In this document: positions 11,114-22,574 of the stretch, piece after piece
How the letters are laid out: each line of letters starts with the position of its first letter
How positions within the stretch are numbered: the stretch's first letter is position 1
From: Marchantia polymorpha subsp. ruderalis
Lineage: Eukaryota > Streptophyta > Marchantiopsida > Marchantiales > Marchantiaceae
Direction of reading: 5' to 3'
Assembly: GCA_037833965.1 (NCBI GenBank)
Contig: AP031352.1
Location: 24,470,501 to 24,534,500 of the forward strand
Length of the DNA stretch: 64,000 nucleotides
The notes under the pieces: generated by a model
What the model was told of the DNA's origin: nothing
Databases searched by the model: none
The model's input: only the letters and a program-made list of their open reading frames with translations
Translations under genes and position numbers: made by a program

Positions 11114-13234
11114 CCTCCCAGACAGCGGTTCACTCGCTCACTCAACTCTTCTCGCGTGCGATTTGTCGCACGCCGGTTGTCGCCTTCAACCTCTACCAAC
11201 TACAGCTTTGCCTCCGCACGCTTCGCTCTCAATTCGTCGCACTGCGATTGCAGGCGACACATTAACTCCTCATCTGCTTGGCATGCGATCTAACACTGCT
11301 CCAACAACCGTGTCTGCCGCACAAGCTCCTCCGCCAAAGTCAATTCTGAGATCAATTAGTATCAATTCTTCGGATCAATTCTGAGCTCGCTAAGAATTGA
11401 GCTCCGCCTCGAGCTTCTCCCGCTGCTTCTCAAATTCTCTCTGTGCTTTGGCCGCCTTGTTATTGCGCATCTAGTTTACTGCCTTCTGCAGTTTCCGCGA
11501 GAGTGTGAGATGTCCGTGCAGGGCATCGTTCTTCAATCCAACTCTCTGCACCTGTTGTCCAGGGAACTCAGTACAGGATTCGTCGCGACTTTGCTTCGCG
11601 TCCGATTCAGCACCAATTTGACGTAGGATTCCTGATGGCGGGGATCAGCGTACTTCGCCGCCTTGCGATCAAGGTACCGCAGTAGCGGTACCACCTGCTC
11701 GCACAATACTCCTGTTGGCGTGCCTTGCACCGACTCCACTTCCTGCCCTTCCGAACTCGACTCGTCCTCTTCATAGAGGAATCGAGGATCTCTGTTGCCA
11801 CAGAAATCCTCGGTGATTCCCTGGAATTGGGTCGCGTGGCTTCTGCTGATGCGACCGCCGCTCCACTCCCGGCCAAGATATCCAATGCGGTGGGAGATCT
11901 GGCTTCCGGCAAGTTCGCTTCTCCTACTCGAAGGCGCTTGTGCCGAAGGCAACTGTGCCGAAGGCACACGTATCTCCTCCTTCCGGCCTTCGTCCGTGGC
12001 CGATTTCTCAAGTTGGGCCTGAGCCGAAGGCGTCTGACCCGAAGTCCGCTGAGCCGAAGGCTCTTCCCCACTCTAGTTGTGCGCCGAAGGCTCTTGACCC
12101 GAAGTCGAGTCGTCGAACGGTACTTGCTAAGATGCGAAGCACCTGTTTGTCGCCGGCACACTCGTCGGTGCCTAATGATGTCTTCCTTGGCCCGAAGGCC
12201 TTCTCGCTTCCTCCGAAGGCCTCCGTGCCTTTGATGCAAGGAGGTCCGCTGTCCTCTTGCTAGCTCGTGCATTCGCATCCTCCCCCAAAGATGGCGAGTT
12301 TCTCCTCTCTGCAGCTCGTCCGGTGTCTGCGCTGCTTGCCGGCATGATGAGCCTGCAAGCCTTCTGCTTGGGACGACTGCAGAGCCGTTGAATCGTTTGA
12401 CTTCGTCTCGGAGCAGCAACAGCGTTTTGCTGACTGTGCTCCGCCTCTCCATCCCATTTCCACTTCCGCGGCACTCGTGTTGCGCGCGGTTCTTCCTCTG
12501 CTCTCGGTTGAGCTGGTGGCGTGCAGGCGGGTGTCTCGTCTTCGTCAATGTCGACTTCGACATCCTTCACATACCGGCCCGGATTGCTGCGTGATAGCAA
12601 GGTACACTGCACTCGCTCTGTGGCTTTCAAGCATCCCATCGACCGATATAAATTGATCAAGAAGAAGGAGAGGTGATTGATCGATCCCCCCTTCTCCTCC
12701 TGGGCGTGCTCTGCCATCGCCTTCCTGAGAATCCGAGCCCAATGGATCGGAGCTCCAGCCAACGCCAGCTCCACGAACCCCACCTGCCAAGAAGTCATGT
12801 AGGTGGTCCAGTGCGGCTGCAAAATTTGGAGAAGTGCTACCGCGACATTCCTCCGCAAGCGATCCTTGTAGTCACGGGTCTTGTACCCGTTCTTGCTTGA
12901 CTTGCTGTGCTTGAATAAGGACCCGAAGGAAATCTCTTCCTCCTTGATGACCTGCACACTCTCACATTCAAAAAGTAGACGGCCTTCTTCTCTCGCGCAC
13001 CTTCCCAACACTTGCTCCCAGTCGCTGACCTGCCATCTCTCCGGATGCGGTCGGAATCCGCGCGGAGGTTGATTCCTCTCCCGCAGCCACTCACGTACCA
13101 TCTCCGGACATACCCAATTCCATCCCCATAGGAGGAAAATCGAGCCTCACCGCAATCAGCTCGCGTTGGAATGCGCGCAGACCAATCTGCGGCACTTTCA
13201 GTAGAACCATCCGCAGCTGGGTGGACCGGGCCAT
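10840..13234 (-). pseudogene. TIR-element protein, copy C, frameshifted
   Basis: ATG at 13234 opens MARSTQLRMVLLKVPQIGLRAF, the same start as in other copies. After a frameshift near 13130 the N-terminal domain is open from about 13101 (MVREWLRERNQPPRGFRP, NGYKTRDYKDRLRRN, WQVGFVELALAGAPIHW, INHLSFFLINLYRSMGC). The Pro/Ser-rich middle, the block LCEQVVPLLRYLDRKAAKYADP and the coiled coil (EELSERVNRCLGGYTRWE, RRVAKRLDAFLARS) follow in changing frames. It is a decayed copy of the same gene as in A, B, D and F. Confidence 0.75.
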
Positions 13235-14294
13235 CGCACTTCTTGCAAGTTCCTGCACACTTCTTCTCTCTGCTTTCGCGAACTTCTTGCTTCTCTCTGC
13301 GCGTCAGGAGCTCGAGCGAACTCGCTGCGATTGCTCTCTACACTTCTTGCACACTCCCGCAATATCTCCGTGCAAGTTCTCCGCGAGCTTACTGTAATTG
13401 CACACTCTCCTCACACTCAACGATCACTCCGTGAATTCTCCCCAAGACTCTCGCAAGATCTACTTCCGCGCACTCGATTGTTGCGTGCTCCGCTCACCCC
13501 TCACTCTCAAAATTCTCTCCGCAAGATTGCTGCGACTCAGGTGAATGTGAAATCAAAAATGGAAGAGTGAGAGCGCAGCGAGGTCTTCCCTTCCTTCGGC
13601 GATCAAGATCGCCCAGCGTTTGACACTTGGACTGGCCACAGCTCGCTTGAATGCGATGCGTAACGGCCCAATTCGCACGCTCAAATTCACGCTCCGCTGT
13701 TGCGCGAACTCCTACGCGTGTATATTCAATCTTGATTCCGCCGTTTTCCGCCGAAGCTGCTCTCGCTCGCGTATCGCCGAAGGCGCTCGTGGCAAAGACA
13801 CGTCCTCCGCGACTCCTTTGTCCTTTCTGCTTCCGCCGAAGACACTCCACCAAAGGCGTTGCGGCAAAGCGTCTTGCTCCGTCCGGTTTCTCTTTCACGT
13901 CCTACGCATTGCCGAAGGCGGTTTCCTTCCGCCGAAGGCGCATTGCCGAAGACGTACGGCCGAAGGTGCACGACCGAAGTCACTGCATCTCGCATTCGTC
14001 TGTGTCGTTTGTCGTGCGAATACATATCGCCATACACTCTACATCGCTGACATGCTACTCACATACACATACGCACACATACACACATATAAGGCGCGAG
14101 AGAGTACACACTCAAATGTCACAACTCGCCCCCCTAGCTGGCGGTCAGGTCCCTCTGACTCCCAAGTAGCCCTATCTACAACTACATGCTATACACCTTC
14201 ATGGGTGTGCGAACCAGTAGGCCGGGTGCTATGTCGCCCCATCGTTAGTCGCCTATCTGCAATTCATAACATGTGAAGATCAATTCATCTACCC

Positions 14295-14438
14295 CTATGA
14301 AGTACATCGAGGACAAACCCATCGTCTAGCCGGAATAACATCGATAGGCGGAGTCAGGCACAACATGTGCCATCTCTTAGAACACCTATCACACACCAAC
14401 ATACGGGCCGCCTGACCAGCTAACTCACACAGCATGCA
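14295..14438 (-). other. PHD zinc finger at the integrase C terminus
   Basis: The residues follow the C4-H-C3 pattern: CMLC, twelve-residue spacer, CDRC, then WHMLC supplying His and Cys, and WVCPRC as the last pair. TPPIDVIP before the last pair and the Trp two residues ahead of the last Cys pair are typical of true PHD fingers, which in other proteins bind the histone H3 tail. The finger ends two residues before the stop. Confidence 0.85.
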
Positions 14439-15548
14439 CCTCAAGCAAGCACGTACTATTGCTAAGCTTGGGTCCATAGTGCCATCTACGTTTGGCAGGT
14501 GGCATGGCGCACAATTGCGCACATGATCCTTCCAAACAATGCCGTCACGACTCTCGAACAGGAGAACTCCAGAAGGTAACACCTCCCGCACCCGCAAGAT
14601 TGTGCGTCCCGCCGTCACATCCAATGTCGTCGGTGCAGTCTGCTGTAGATAGATGTAGTCTCCCACATGGAATCTACGAATCGATAGTCGATAACCTCCT
14701 CCCCGAATGATTGCATACCGCAACGTATCTCTATGTTGAGCAATCGCAAGATTCTCAAACGCTGCAGGCATAACTCTCTGAAAGAGCTCTGCACGCTGAG
14801 AACATACTCTCACTCACATATTCGGGTCATCAAGGTTCACCACCTCGCTAGACTCACGACGAATCGATGTTGGCAAGTCTGGATCTCGGCCGTACAATAG
14901 AAAATATGGTGAGAAGGAAGCCAAGGATGCTTGCCGACTGAACCGATATCCCATGGCCAACCACGGTAACTGGATATCCTAGTCCCTAAGATGACATTTC
15001 TGCAGGCCATACTTGCGCAACGCCCTCTTCACTGTCTGTACAACACGTTCAGCTAAACCATCTGCCTCTAGATGATCTCGCGATGTGGTCCGATGATCAA
15101 TCAGTGCCTTGTCGCACAAGACCTGAAACTCACCCTGAAACTCTGTTCCTTGATCGGTCAACACCTCAGCTTGTGCACCATAGTGACTAAGCACTTTGTT
15201 AAGGAAAGCATACGCTACTCCCTCACTTGCCTTGTCAGGTAATGCCATCAACTCAATCCACTTGGAGAAATGCTCCACCATCACCAACACATACCGATGA
15301 TGTCGTACAGTCAAAGGTAGTGGTCCAGCAAAGTCCAAACTCCAACAGTAACCCAACCCCATGATGGGTAATGGATGTAACACTGGTGTCGGGGCATTGA
15401 ATGATGCCCTCACTTGATCACAAACCATGCAATGTGATACCAACTGCTGCACCTGAGTATGCATACCACGCCACCAATACTGACCAAGGAGTAAGCTATA
15501 TGTACGCTTCACTCCAAAATGTCCCAACTCCTCATGAGCATGCCTCAC
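14295..15548 (-). pseudogene. Gypsy integrase ending in a PHD finger
   Basis: The zinc-binding HHCC region (HEELGHFGVKRTY, then CMVCDQ) is followed by the integrase core with its three acidic residues in SLDFAGPLPL, VLTDQGTEFQ and ADGLAERVVQTVKRAL. Stops at about 14982 and 14820 break the frame; between them the typical segment LPWLAMGYRFSRQASLAS is kept. The last frame (14813-14295) has a GPY/F-like small barrel (FHVGDYIYLQQTAPTTLDV) and then a PHD finger in its final 47 codons. Integrase inserts the cDNA into the chromosome; C-terminal readers steer it. Most chromoviruses carry a chromodomain at this place, and this element has a PHD finger instead. Confidence 0.85.
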
Positions 15549-15560
15549 AATGCATGCTCT

Positions 15561-17326
15561 TTAAGCTAGATGTTGTACTACTCGTACCCTACCGTCCTCC
15601 CAGACTCGGAGAATATGTGATCCCTCCAATCGGTATCTCTTCGCCCGTTGGAGAACACGATCTCGCTCCTTGGCACCCACTGTGCCTGGCACCATGCTAG
15701 TCCGTAGGAACTCCAACACCAGTGCATCATCGTGAACATCATGCTGATCCACACCACCATCCTCAACCTCAGGATCTGAAGATCGACCATCTACTCTCTT
15801 ACTAGAGTAAGATGTGAGATAATCCTCTCTGGTGGAGTTTCCACATAGCCAACACATGAAGGCAGATGCATGCAAACCAGGCACCATCTCCTTGTCAACC
15901 TCACCATGCCATCTAGCTCCAGTGTCATCCTCCTGGCTAGTGCATGGGTTTCGACTCAAATCATCGGCATCCAAGTTCGCAAATCCAGGTCTATGCACTA
16001 CCTGAAAATCGTGCTCCTGTAAGATCAGAGCCCACCGTGCAAGCTTCCTTGTGAGCTTGTCAAACTCCATCAACCACTTGAGCGGCTGATGATCAGTAAC
16101 AAGGGTGAACTGCGTACCAAACAAGGAAAACCTGAAGTGTGCCACATGCCACACCGCTGCCAAGCACTCTCCTTTGTCAAACTATACCGCGACTCCGCTG
16201 CATTGTTCGAACGACTAGCGTACGCAAGCACAAACTACTTGCCCTCATCATCACGCTGCGTCAACACCGCTCCAAGTCCCAACATACTTCAATCGGTGTG
16301 CAACTGGTATGGACGAATTCTGATAGGTCTCCTCAAGATGGGAGCGGCCACCAATATGGCCTTGAGGTCAACAAAAGCTCTCTCCTGCTCATCTCCCCAT
16401 TGCCACTCCTAATCTGACTTCAGCAACTGGTTCAAAGGCTTGGCTATAGCACTGAACCCCTTCACACACCTCCGGTAGTAGTTCGCCAAACCCATGAATG
16501 CACGAACTCTACTCACATCCGTGGGACAAGGGATGCGTGCAATAGCCTTCACCTTTGCTTGCTGAACTCCTAAACCACCTGGGTATATCACATGACCCAA
16601 GTACTCAACCTTTTCCTGGAAGATCTTACACTTCCCAGGGTGTAATCTCAAACCATGAGCCCTCAACTACTCAAACACAACCTGCAAATGAATGTGGTGT
16701 TGCTTCACAGTGTCACTAAACACCAAGATATCATCAATGTAACATCTGACAAAATCCAACCCCGCCAAGATTCTGTCCATAACCCTCTGAAATTTGGCAG
16801 GTGCATTCTTCAACCCAAAGGGTAAGAATCGCCACTGATACAAACAATCCTTGCCGTGGAAGTTGACACCCCAGAACGCTGTCTTGGTCTTGTCCTCCTC
16901 TCGAATTGGCAACTGATGGTATCCTGCCCGAAGATCCAAAGTACTAAAAATCCTCGCATGTCCCACCACATCGAAGATCTCCTCGGGTGTAAGCATGGCA
17001 TATTTATCGGACTTCGTCTGCTGATTGATAGGACGGTAGTCTCCACACATGCGCCTATCCGTGTAGTTGTCATGTACATCCTTCTTCACCGGCATGACAA
17101 TGGTTGACGCATACTCACCATGCGATAACTCCACTAGTCCAGCCTCCAGTAGGTCCAACGTCCTACTTCGAATCAAATTACTCTCCATGTCACTGTATCG
17201 ATAAGGACGCCGGAAGATTGGCGTATAACTAGCCAATTCTATCCGTATACCGGGTCCAATCAACGCACCCAACTCCTTCATACTGAAGGAAAAACAACCC
17301 CTATAGTCTCGTAGGAATTGTGTCAA
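15561..17326 (-). pseudogene. Ty3/gypsy reverse transcriptase and RNase H
   Basis: The reverse transcriptase is clear: CGDYRPINQQT, IFSTLDLRAGYHQLPI, WRFLPFGLKNAPAKFQ and the catalytic FVRCYIDDILVF. A stop at 16667-16669 interrupts the thumb, which continues in the same frame (RLHPGKCKIFQEKVEYLGH, VRAFMGLANYYRRCVKGF). RNase H follows after a second stop and a frameshift: LHTDWSMLGLGAVL holds the first Asp and VTDHQPLKWLMEFDK a conserved later block. HRPGFANLDADDLSRNP ends the domain and CWLCGNSTREDYLT is in the linker. Order and motifs are those of Ty3/gypsy Pol; this copy is inactive as read. Confidence 0.9.
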
Positions 17327-17422
17327 TCGTCGCCTCTCTCCTCATGTGATTTGGGAACCAATCAATGGCTCCCATTCCTCCTCCATAGACACATTAGAGG
17401 GAGGCGACACTGTCAATGGTTG

Positions 17423-19197
17423 CTACGCTACATCCTGCAAAGAAGGGTTCTCCCTACACTCCTTCGTAGCCACCTCCACATGAGAATCCTCTCCAACTGC
17501 ATGGGCTCCAACTCTAGCAAGTTCTCTCGTCACGTCCCATGAATTCCAAGGATGACGAATATCTCGCCTGTCGCCCCCAGCCATTGCCACTACCGTCCCG
17601 ATAGGCAATGAGCTAACAAGTGGTGTACTAACCACTAAATCAACGTGCAACCGGCGTTGCTCTGCCAAATCCAAGCTCACAATCCACATCAAGCAGTTCA
17701 GATCCATAGCTTGACCCAAAACTTGATGACGCGAAGCCTCTGAAACTAAAGCAGCTGCGGTCGCACCAGTTATAAATCCCATTGCACGCTCTCTCTCTTA
17801 TCAGCGTTGGGCTCCACCAACTGATGTACTGTACTATCCCACAGTAGCCCAGGTCCACCATCACGATATGCATGTGATGCTGGATAACTAACCAACGTAG
17901 GTAAAGCCATCCGAGGCTGACCTACGCGGTTCACCAATGCCATAGGCGACCTATCAGCAACTCTCACCACATGAGAGTGTCGGAAAACATCCAAGATACT
18001 GTCAACGGTGAGTGTAGGATCACGCTGCACAGAATCATAGGCATGACGCAATATCTCACGTGGCAAAAGGTTGGTCCACCATAAACGTGCACGATGAGCC
18101 CGTGATCCAATTTTCGCAGCATCCAACAATACTGCTGATCCAATCCATCCTCGGACCTGATGGACACTCGCCATCAACGGGGCCCGAGTATCACCCAACA
18201 ATGGTACGTTCTCCAGAATGTATGCTGGAGAACGTGTCTGCTGCACTTGGAGATGACGTAACACTCGCATCATCTCCCAAAACATCTGAGATCTGGGATC
18301 ATGCAACCGTGTCCCATGTCCAGCGCGTGTGTGTCCCTGACATGGCCAGCCCGCAATCACCATATCAATATGGCCAACGCGGTCAAGGTCTGGCGCCCCC
18401 AGCAACGAAATGTCTGAAGGCAACGCCTTCTGGAATCCTCGGACAGCTGATCGCGGCAATAACGAAGGAAAACGCTGCATCAACTGTGCAACATGTCGTG
18501 AAGAGACTCGACGTGCAGTCTTGTCCTTCTCCACATACAAGTATCTCCGTACAAGAATACCCGACTGCAAAACCGCAGCCAAACCAGTGCTGATCCCACC
18601 AAAAAGATCCAGCAAACAAACGCCCTCTAAGGAATACTCCCATGCAATAGGTGTAGTAATCAATGGAGACAATGCGCTAGAACCGGCAACTAACCGATCA
18701 GCTGAAGCCCTCTCTAGCTCTACTGGTAAAGAGGCTTCACTCCAAGACTTCTTCACCAACCTATCAGCCTCTAACTGTAGTGCCTGACAAGAACTCCACA
18801 GTGGAACATCTAAGGGTGAAGTCACCACTGCTGTGAAACTCACAACCTCCTCCACATCCTCGTAGACTGAGGTATCGTCGGCAAACATGTTCCCCTCCAA
18901 CAAGTCCTCGTGCCAGGTAAGCACTTCGCTAAAACCCGCAACGGATGCCAAGACCGTTGATGAAGATCCAAGAGGTCGATCCCGAGAAATAAATCTCACA
19001 GGCAACTGGCTCAGACGTCCATCTCCGGACTGCCAACCAGGACGATAGGTGGCAGTCTCCGTCCAATAGTCCATCCGAAAGCCCATCGGATATAACACAG
19101 CTTCACCAACAAGCACATCATATGACTCTGCTGATGTAACCACAGCACGAACTCCAAATTGCGAGCTATCATGAGGGTGATCATGCCTCAACTGCAC
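17423..19197 (-). CDS. C5-cytosine DNA methyltransferase domain in a gypsy polyprotein (one frameshift)
   Basis: The 475-codon frame from 19197 to 17770 begins with the end of the protease and a linker of about 150 residues, then has a full C5-methyltransferase core. Motif I is LDLFGGISTG (residues 196-205, S-adenosylmethionine loop), an acidic motif II YVEKDK follows at 221, motif IV is AGWPCQGHTRAG with the catalytic Cys at 286, motif VI is YILENVP (326-332), and motif VIII is GSRAHRARLWW (364-374). LPTLVSYPASHAYRDGG precedes a frameshift near 17790 in a short GA repeat. After it, motifs IX and X read on as MGFITGATAA and RHQVLGQAMDL in the frame 17782-17423. All catalytic motifs are kept. 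The enzyme would methylate cytosine in DNA; target choice cannot be told. It lies between protease and reverse transcriptase, so it would be released from Pol by the element's own protease. Confidence 0.88.
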
Positions 19198-19828
19198 CGC
19201 TATGCTCTATTTGGTCATAAAGTAAGATCTGTCGCAAACATCCAAGGGATGTTTGGATCTGGAATGGGCAAGGTTCCAACTCTGACCTTCGAATACCCAA
19301 ACTAATGCATGTAGCCTTGCCCAACATCAAGGGTTGTGCACCAGAATCCAGCAAAACTCTGGCTGGAACATACACTTGTCCGGTAGAACTCACTAACCGA
19401 AATAGACCACTTCGGTTGTCCACCATACATACACCAGGGACAATACTCTCGCGATCAATGGCTGGGCGAGCTGCTAAGGACTCCGACCTCGCCGCTGCCG
19501 CCTGCCAAGTCGTCTCCTCGAACAATGTAGACATTGAGGATGGGTCTTTAACTATATCCTCACGTATCTCGGCACTTGTAGCAGCGACTCTTCCACGTTC
19601 ACACGACGTGGCTGCTACCCGAAATACTCGAGCGAAATCAATACCAGAGTCCATTAACTCCGTGGCTGAAAACAATGGAGATCGCAAGACTGAGGTGGCC
19701 ATCTGCATCACTGCACTAGATGGCACGTCAGCGTCCACAACAGATGATGTAAGAACCTCAGTTCTCACTCTAGTGTCACTAGGCGGTGCAGGTTTCATAG
19801 ATGAACTGCTACCCACTTCCGACAACAA
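19181..19828 (-). pseudogene. Retropepsin-like aspartic protease of the gypsy element
   Basis: The frame ends with the protease active-site strand VYVPARVLLDSGAQPLML, where DSGA is the catalytic Asp-Ser/Thr-Gly triad of retropepsins. The flap and C-terminal half (AESYDVLVGEAVLYPMGF) are found in the next frame at the start of the methyltransferase ORF, so a frameshift near 19190-19210 splits the domain. In the intact element it would cut the Gag-Pol polyprotein. Position between Gag and the methyltransferase fits Ty3/gypsy order (gag-PR-RT-RH-IN) with an extra domain inserted after PR. Confidence 0.75.
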
Positions 19829-19870
19829 AAGGTACTGGGAAAGTCTAGACTGACGTCCACCCTCACCCCT

Positions 19871-21354
19871 CTAAGGGTCCAACTCCACAGTCGCACCACG
19901 TGGCTCTACAGTGCGAGCAGCTCCTCTGGTCACTGCAACTGATGCCTCAACCTGTGCTGCACTGGCCAAATAAGAGAAATCTTCTCCCTCGTAAGATGTG
20001 GAAGTGCTCGCCTCCAGACCAGCCATAGCAGCAAGCCTCTGCTCCAACTGCTCAATCCGAGCAGCCATAGCGCTCTCTGTGGCGGAAGTAGCACTCGTTG
20101 CGGCACGCTCAATGGCACCGGTACCTCTACCACCTCTACCGCCTCTGCCACCTTGGCCTCGTGGAGCATCACCTCCACGACCTCTACCTCTTGATCTCAA
20201 CTCAGGATGAAGGTCAAAACAACGCTCTCGAGGATGACCCGGTCGATGACAATGATCACAGGTCACCTGTGCCGGCTGTGGCCAAGCATGTGGAGTTTGT
20301 CCCTCTCGCTCCTGGGGACAATCCTTCCTCATATGACTACCTCCGCATGTCCAACATAACGGTCCCTGTGGCTGGCCCAAAAATGAAGGCAGTGGTGGCC
20401 GCGCACTAGGCTCTCTGTGACGTGAAGGATGTAGTGTATGACCTCCACGACTCCCACTACCACCACCCATGTGGCGAGACTGTGCTGTGCTATGTGGGAT
20501 ACGCGAAGTAGTGGTTGTGTCCCTTGCAAATGTAGACGTCACCACCCTCTCCTCCACCATGTTAAGCTCAATTCTCTCAGAAAGAGCAAACACATGGGCT
20601 AATGTGGATGATGAGTTGCTCATGAGAGTAGCATCACGCACTCTCCTCCGCAAGTCTATGTCCAGAATCCGATACCAGTACTGGACAGCCTGTGCCTCAG
20701 TCACACCGTGAGTAACTGAGATCAGCCGTCGCATACGAGTGTATGCCTCACGAAGATTCTCATCAGTCTTCCGCTCAAACTCCTGGAGACTCCTCAACTT
20801 CTCCGTCTTCACCCCCTGATAGTTCTTCCTCAACCTCTAGAAGAACTCAGGAATGGGGCTAAACGAAGGTACGCCACTAGCATCTCCCCTCGTGCTGCCA
20901 CCAGCAATGCTAGCAGTACCGTTGTTGGTACTAGTACCAGTTGCGCCAACTGCTCCACTGGTACCCTCGCTGATGCTACTACTCGCACCTCCGCTGATGC
21001 CGATACTCGCACCTCCACTGGTACCCCACCACCCTCGGTAATGGATAAGTAGTTTGGAGACCAATGACGTCTCCATGCATCAATCTCCGCAGCATAATCT
21101 CTCCCAAACTCATGATAATCGTCCATGGGAGGCTCCTCCAAGTGTTGGAATAACCCCTTCCACGCAAAGAAGGGTGTAAACAACGTGGGGTTACGCAAAA
21201 ACTGCATATCACACCACGTGTCAAACTCCTGAATAAAATCATCGAGCTCGATGGTGCCCACTGCACCAGAATAACGTCGAGGGCCCTTCACGGCCCCGTA
21301 CATCCCGTACATGTCCCAAATCAATGGGGTTGGAACACCGGACGATATCACCAC
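19871..21354 (-). pseudogene. Ty3/gypsy Gag with two zinc knuckles and RGG tract
   Basis: Gag of the methyltransferase-bearing retroelement. The N-terminal part opens at 21354 (MVISSGVPTPLIWDMYGMYG) and contains a helical region around DDFIQEFDTWCDMQF and DAWRRHWSPNYLS. A frameshift and an in-frame stop near 20840 (PIPEFF, stop, RLRKNYQG) lead into a capsid-like segment (LREAYTRMRRLISVTHG, AQAVQYWYRILDIDLRRRV). Two CCHC knuckles follow: CWTCGGSHMRKDC and CDHCHRPGHPRERC, then an RGG-rich tract (RSRGRGRGGDAPRGQGGRGG) and a short coiled coil. Knuckles and RGG tract fit binding of genomic RNA. Because of the breaks this copy should not make a normal Gag. Confidence 0.8.
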
Positions 21355-22196
21355 CGAAGACTCTGTGTCTACAACACTCTAGTCCTCCTCCGCAACAACT
21401 GGCGAGATAGGTGAAGGTAGCCGATACCTCAACCCACTCCGTGTAAATCCACCGCGGTCCTCAATAGGACCACTAGACTGCTCCGTGATGACATGACCTC
21501 AACTAGCATCACTGCCAGATCTCCACCCAATAACACTATGTGCACCTGACGTCGTGCGGCACTAAGCTTCTCAAGCCCTACTAACTAAGAGGTATGGGCA
21601 ACCTAACCTGTCATCACAGCAAGAAAACTTTCACGGTCTACTGGTCATCACTCCAGTCTCACCGTGAGAGAAACATAGATAGGCCGGCCGGTGATCAAGT
21701 CTAGCCCCCTATCGACAGCACACATGAGTAAAACTACTCCGGAAATCAGCATCACCCCTACACGGGCGCGCACCAAGAAGCAAAACTGGAGAGGATCCAA
21801 ACACAAGCAAACAGCTAACGACGACTCTCCAGTCTAAAGGAAACACAGCACAAAACAAAACAACACACACTTGACATCGCATCGCTTCGCGATCTCGATT
21901 AATCTCCATCGCCCGCCATCAACGTAGGCCTCCAGCGCTTACGATGCCCTCTTCCATCAAATTGCAAACAAAATTTGTTTGAAAACTTCTTCTTTTTTGC
22001 TTCTTTTTTTTTCTCCTTCACACAGGGGTCATAGCCCCCCTCAACAAACACACTACACACTGAAAGCTCAATATATTGACTAAGTCATATATATATTTAC
22101 AATGCTTTCAAAAAATCACGTTTACAGGTAGTGAGACCGGGTGCAAACTCCCGATCCCTTCAGTACCTCCTGTTTAAAAGCTACAGGTATTTGCTA
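21355..22196 (-). other. Leader region upstream of gag, no gene seen
   Basis: This stretch precedes the gag start of the retroelement and should contain its leader and any 5' LTR. I see no tRNA-complementary primer site, no repeat of the 14010-14290 sequence and no convincing ORF. An AT-rich patch with tatatatatt lies near 22087-22097. Confidence 0.4.
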
Positions 22197-22574
22197 TCAA
22201 TCCTTTGAAAGACTATCAAGAAATTTCTCTAGTACAAGAATTTCTTCTGAGAGACAGTCTTGAACATACTGAACATCTCTCAAATGATCAGCAATATACT
22301 TCGAAAGGTCGAGTAACTCATCCTCACGTATCCGATACTCTAGGCCGGATTCCTCTAGAAGTTTTTCTACGGCTAGTGTCTTGTCCCAATCTAACCCAGA
22401 ATTTTTTTCTTCTACCACAACAATGTTTACCGGATTCTCTTCTACTTGAGGCTGCACCGTCACCTCCTGCTCCTCACGTTCCTTGCTGCTGACAACCTCC
22501 ACTGTCTGGATTTCTTGTACATCATTGTTGTCCGCTTTTTCTCCAAGCGGCATTTTCCCTTCACACGTCAACAC
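22197..22574 (-). CDS. Small acidic ORF, unrecognised
   Basis: A 125-codon frame opens with MLTCEGKMPLGEKADN, has a Glu/Val-rich stretch (VVSSKEREEQEVTVQPQVEE) and a helical, Leu-rich C-terminal part (LLEESGLEYRIREDELL, LSEEILVLEKFLDSLSKD). I recognise no domain. It lies inside the 11.3-kb insertion between the gypsy gag and the La pseudogene and could be a fragment of a captured transcript, a further exon of that pseudogene, or chance. Confidence 0.3.
   Translation of the reverse strand: MLTCEGKMPLGEKADNNDVQEIQTVEVVSSKEREEQEVTVQPQVEENPVNIVVVEEKNSGLDWDKTLAVEKLLEESGLEYRIREDELLDLSKYIADHLRDVQYVQDCLSEEILVLEKFLDSLSKD

Noticed and set aside
11607..12563. 318-codon reverse frame with many Arg residues
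   Set aside because: It is an alternative frame of the copy C element gene; the conserved peptides are in the overlapping frame.
14010..14290. 3' LTR of the methyltransferase element
   Set aside because: Sought a direct repeat of this segment at 21400-25304 by eye and found none, so an LTR call is not supported.
22125..22165. tRNA-like piece (gtgagaccgggtgcaaactcccgatccc)
   Set aside because: No acceptor, D or anticodon arm could be folded around it, and the T-loop lacks the invariant TTC.
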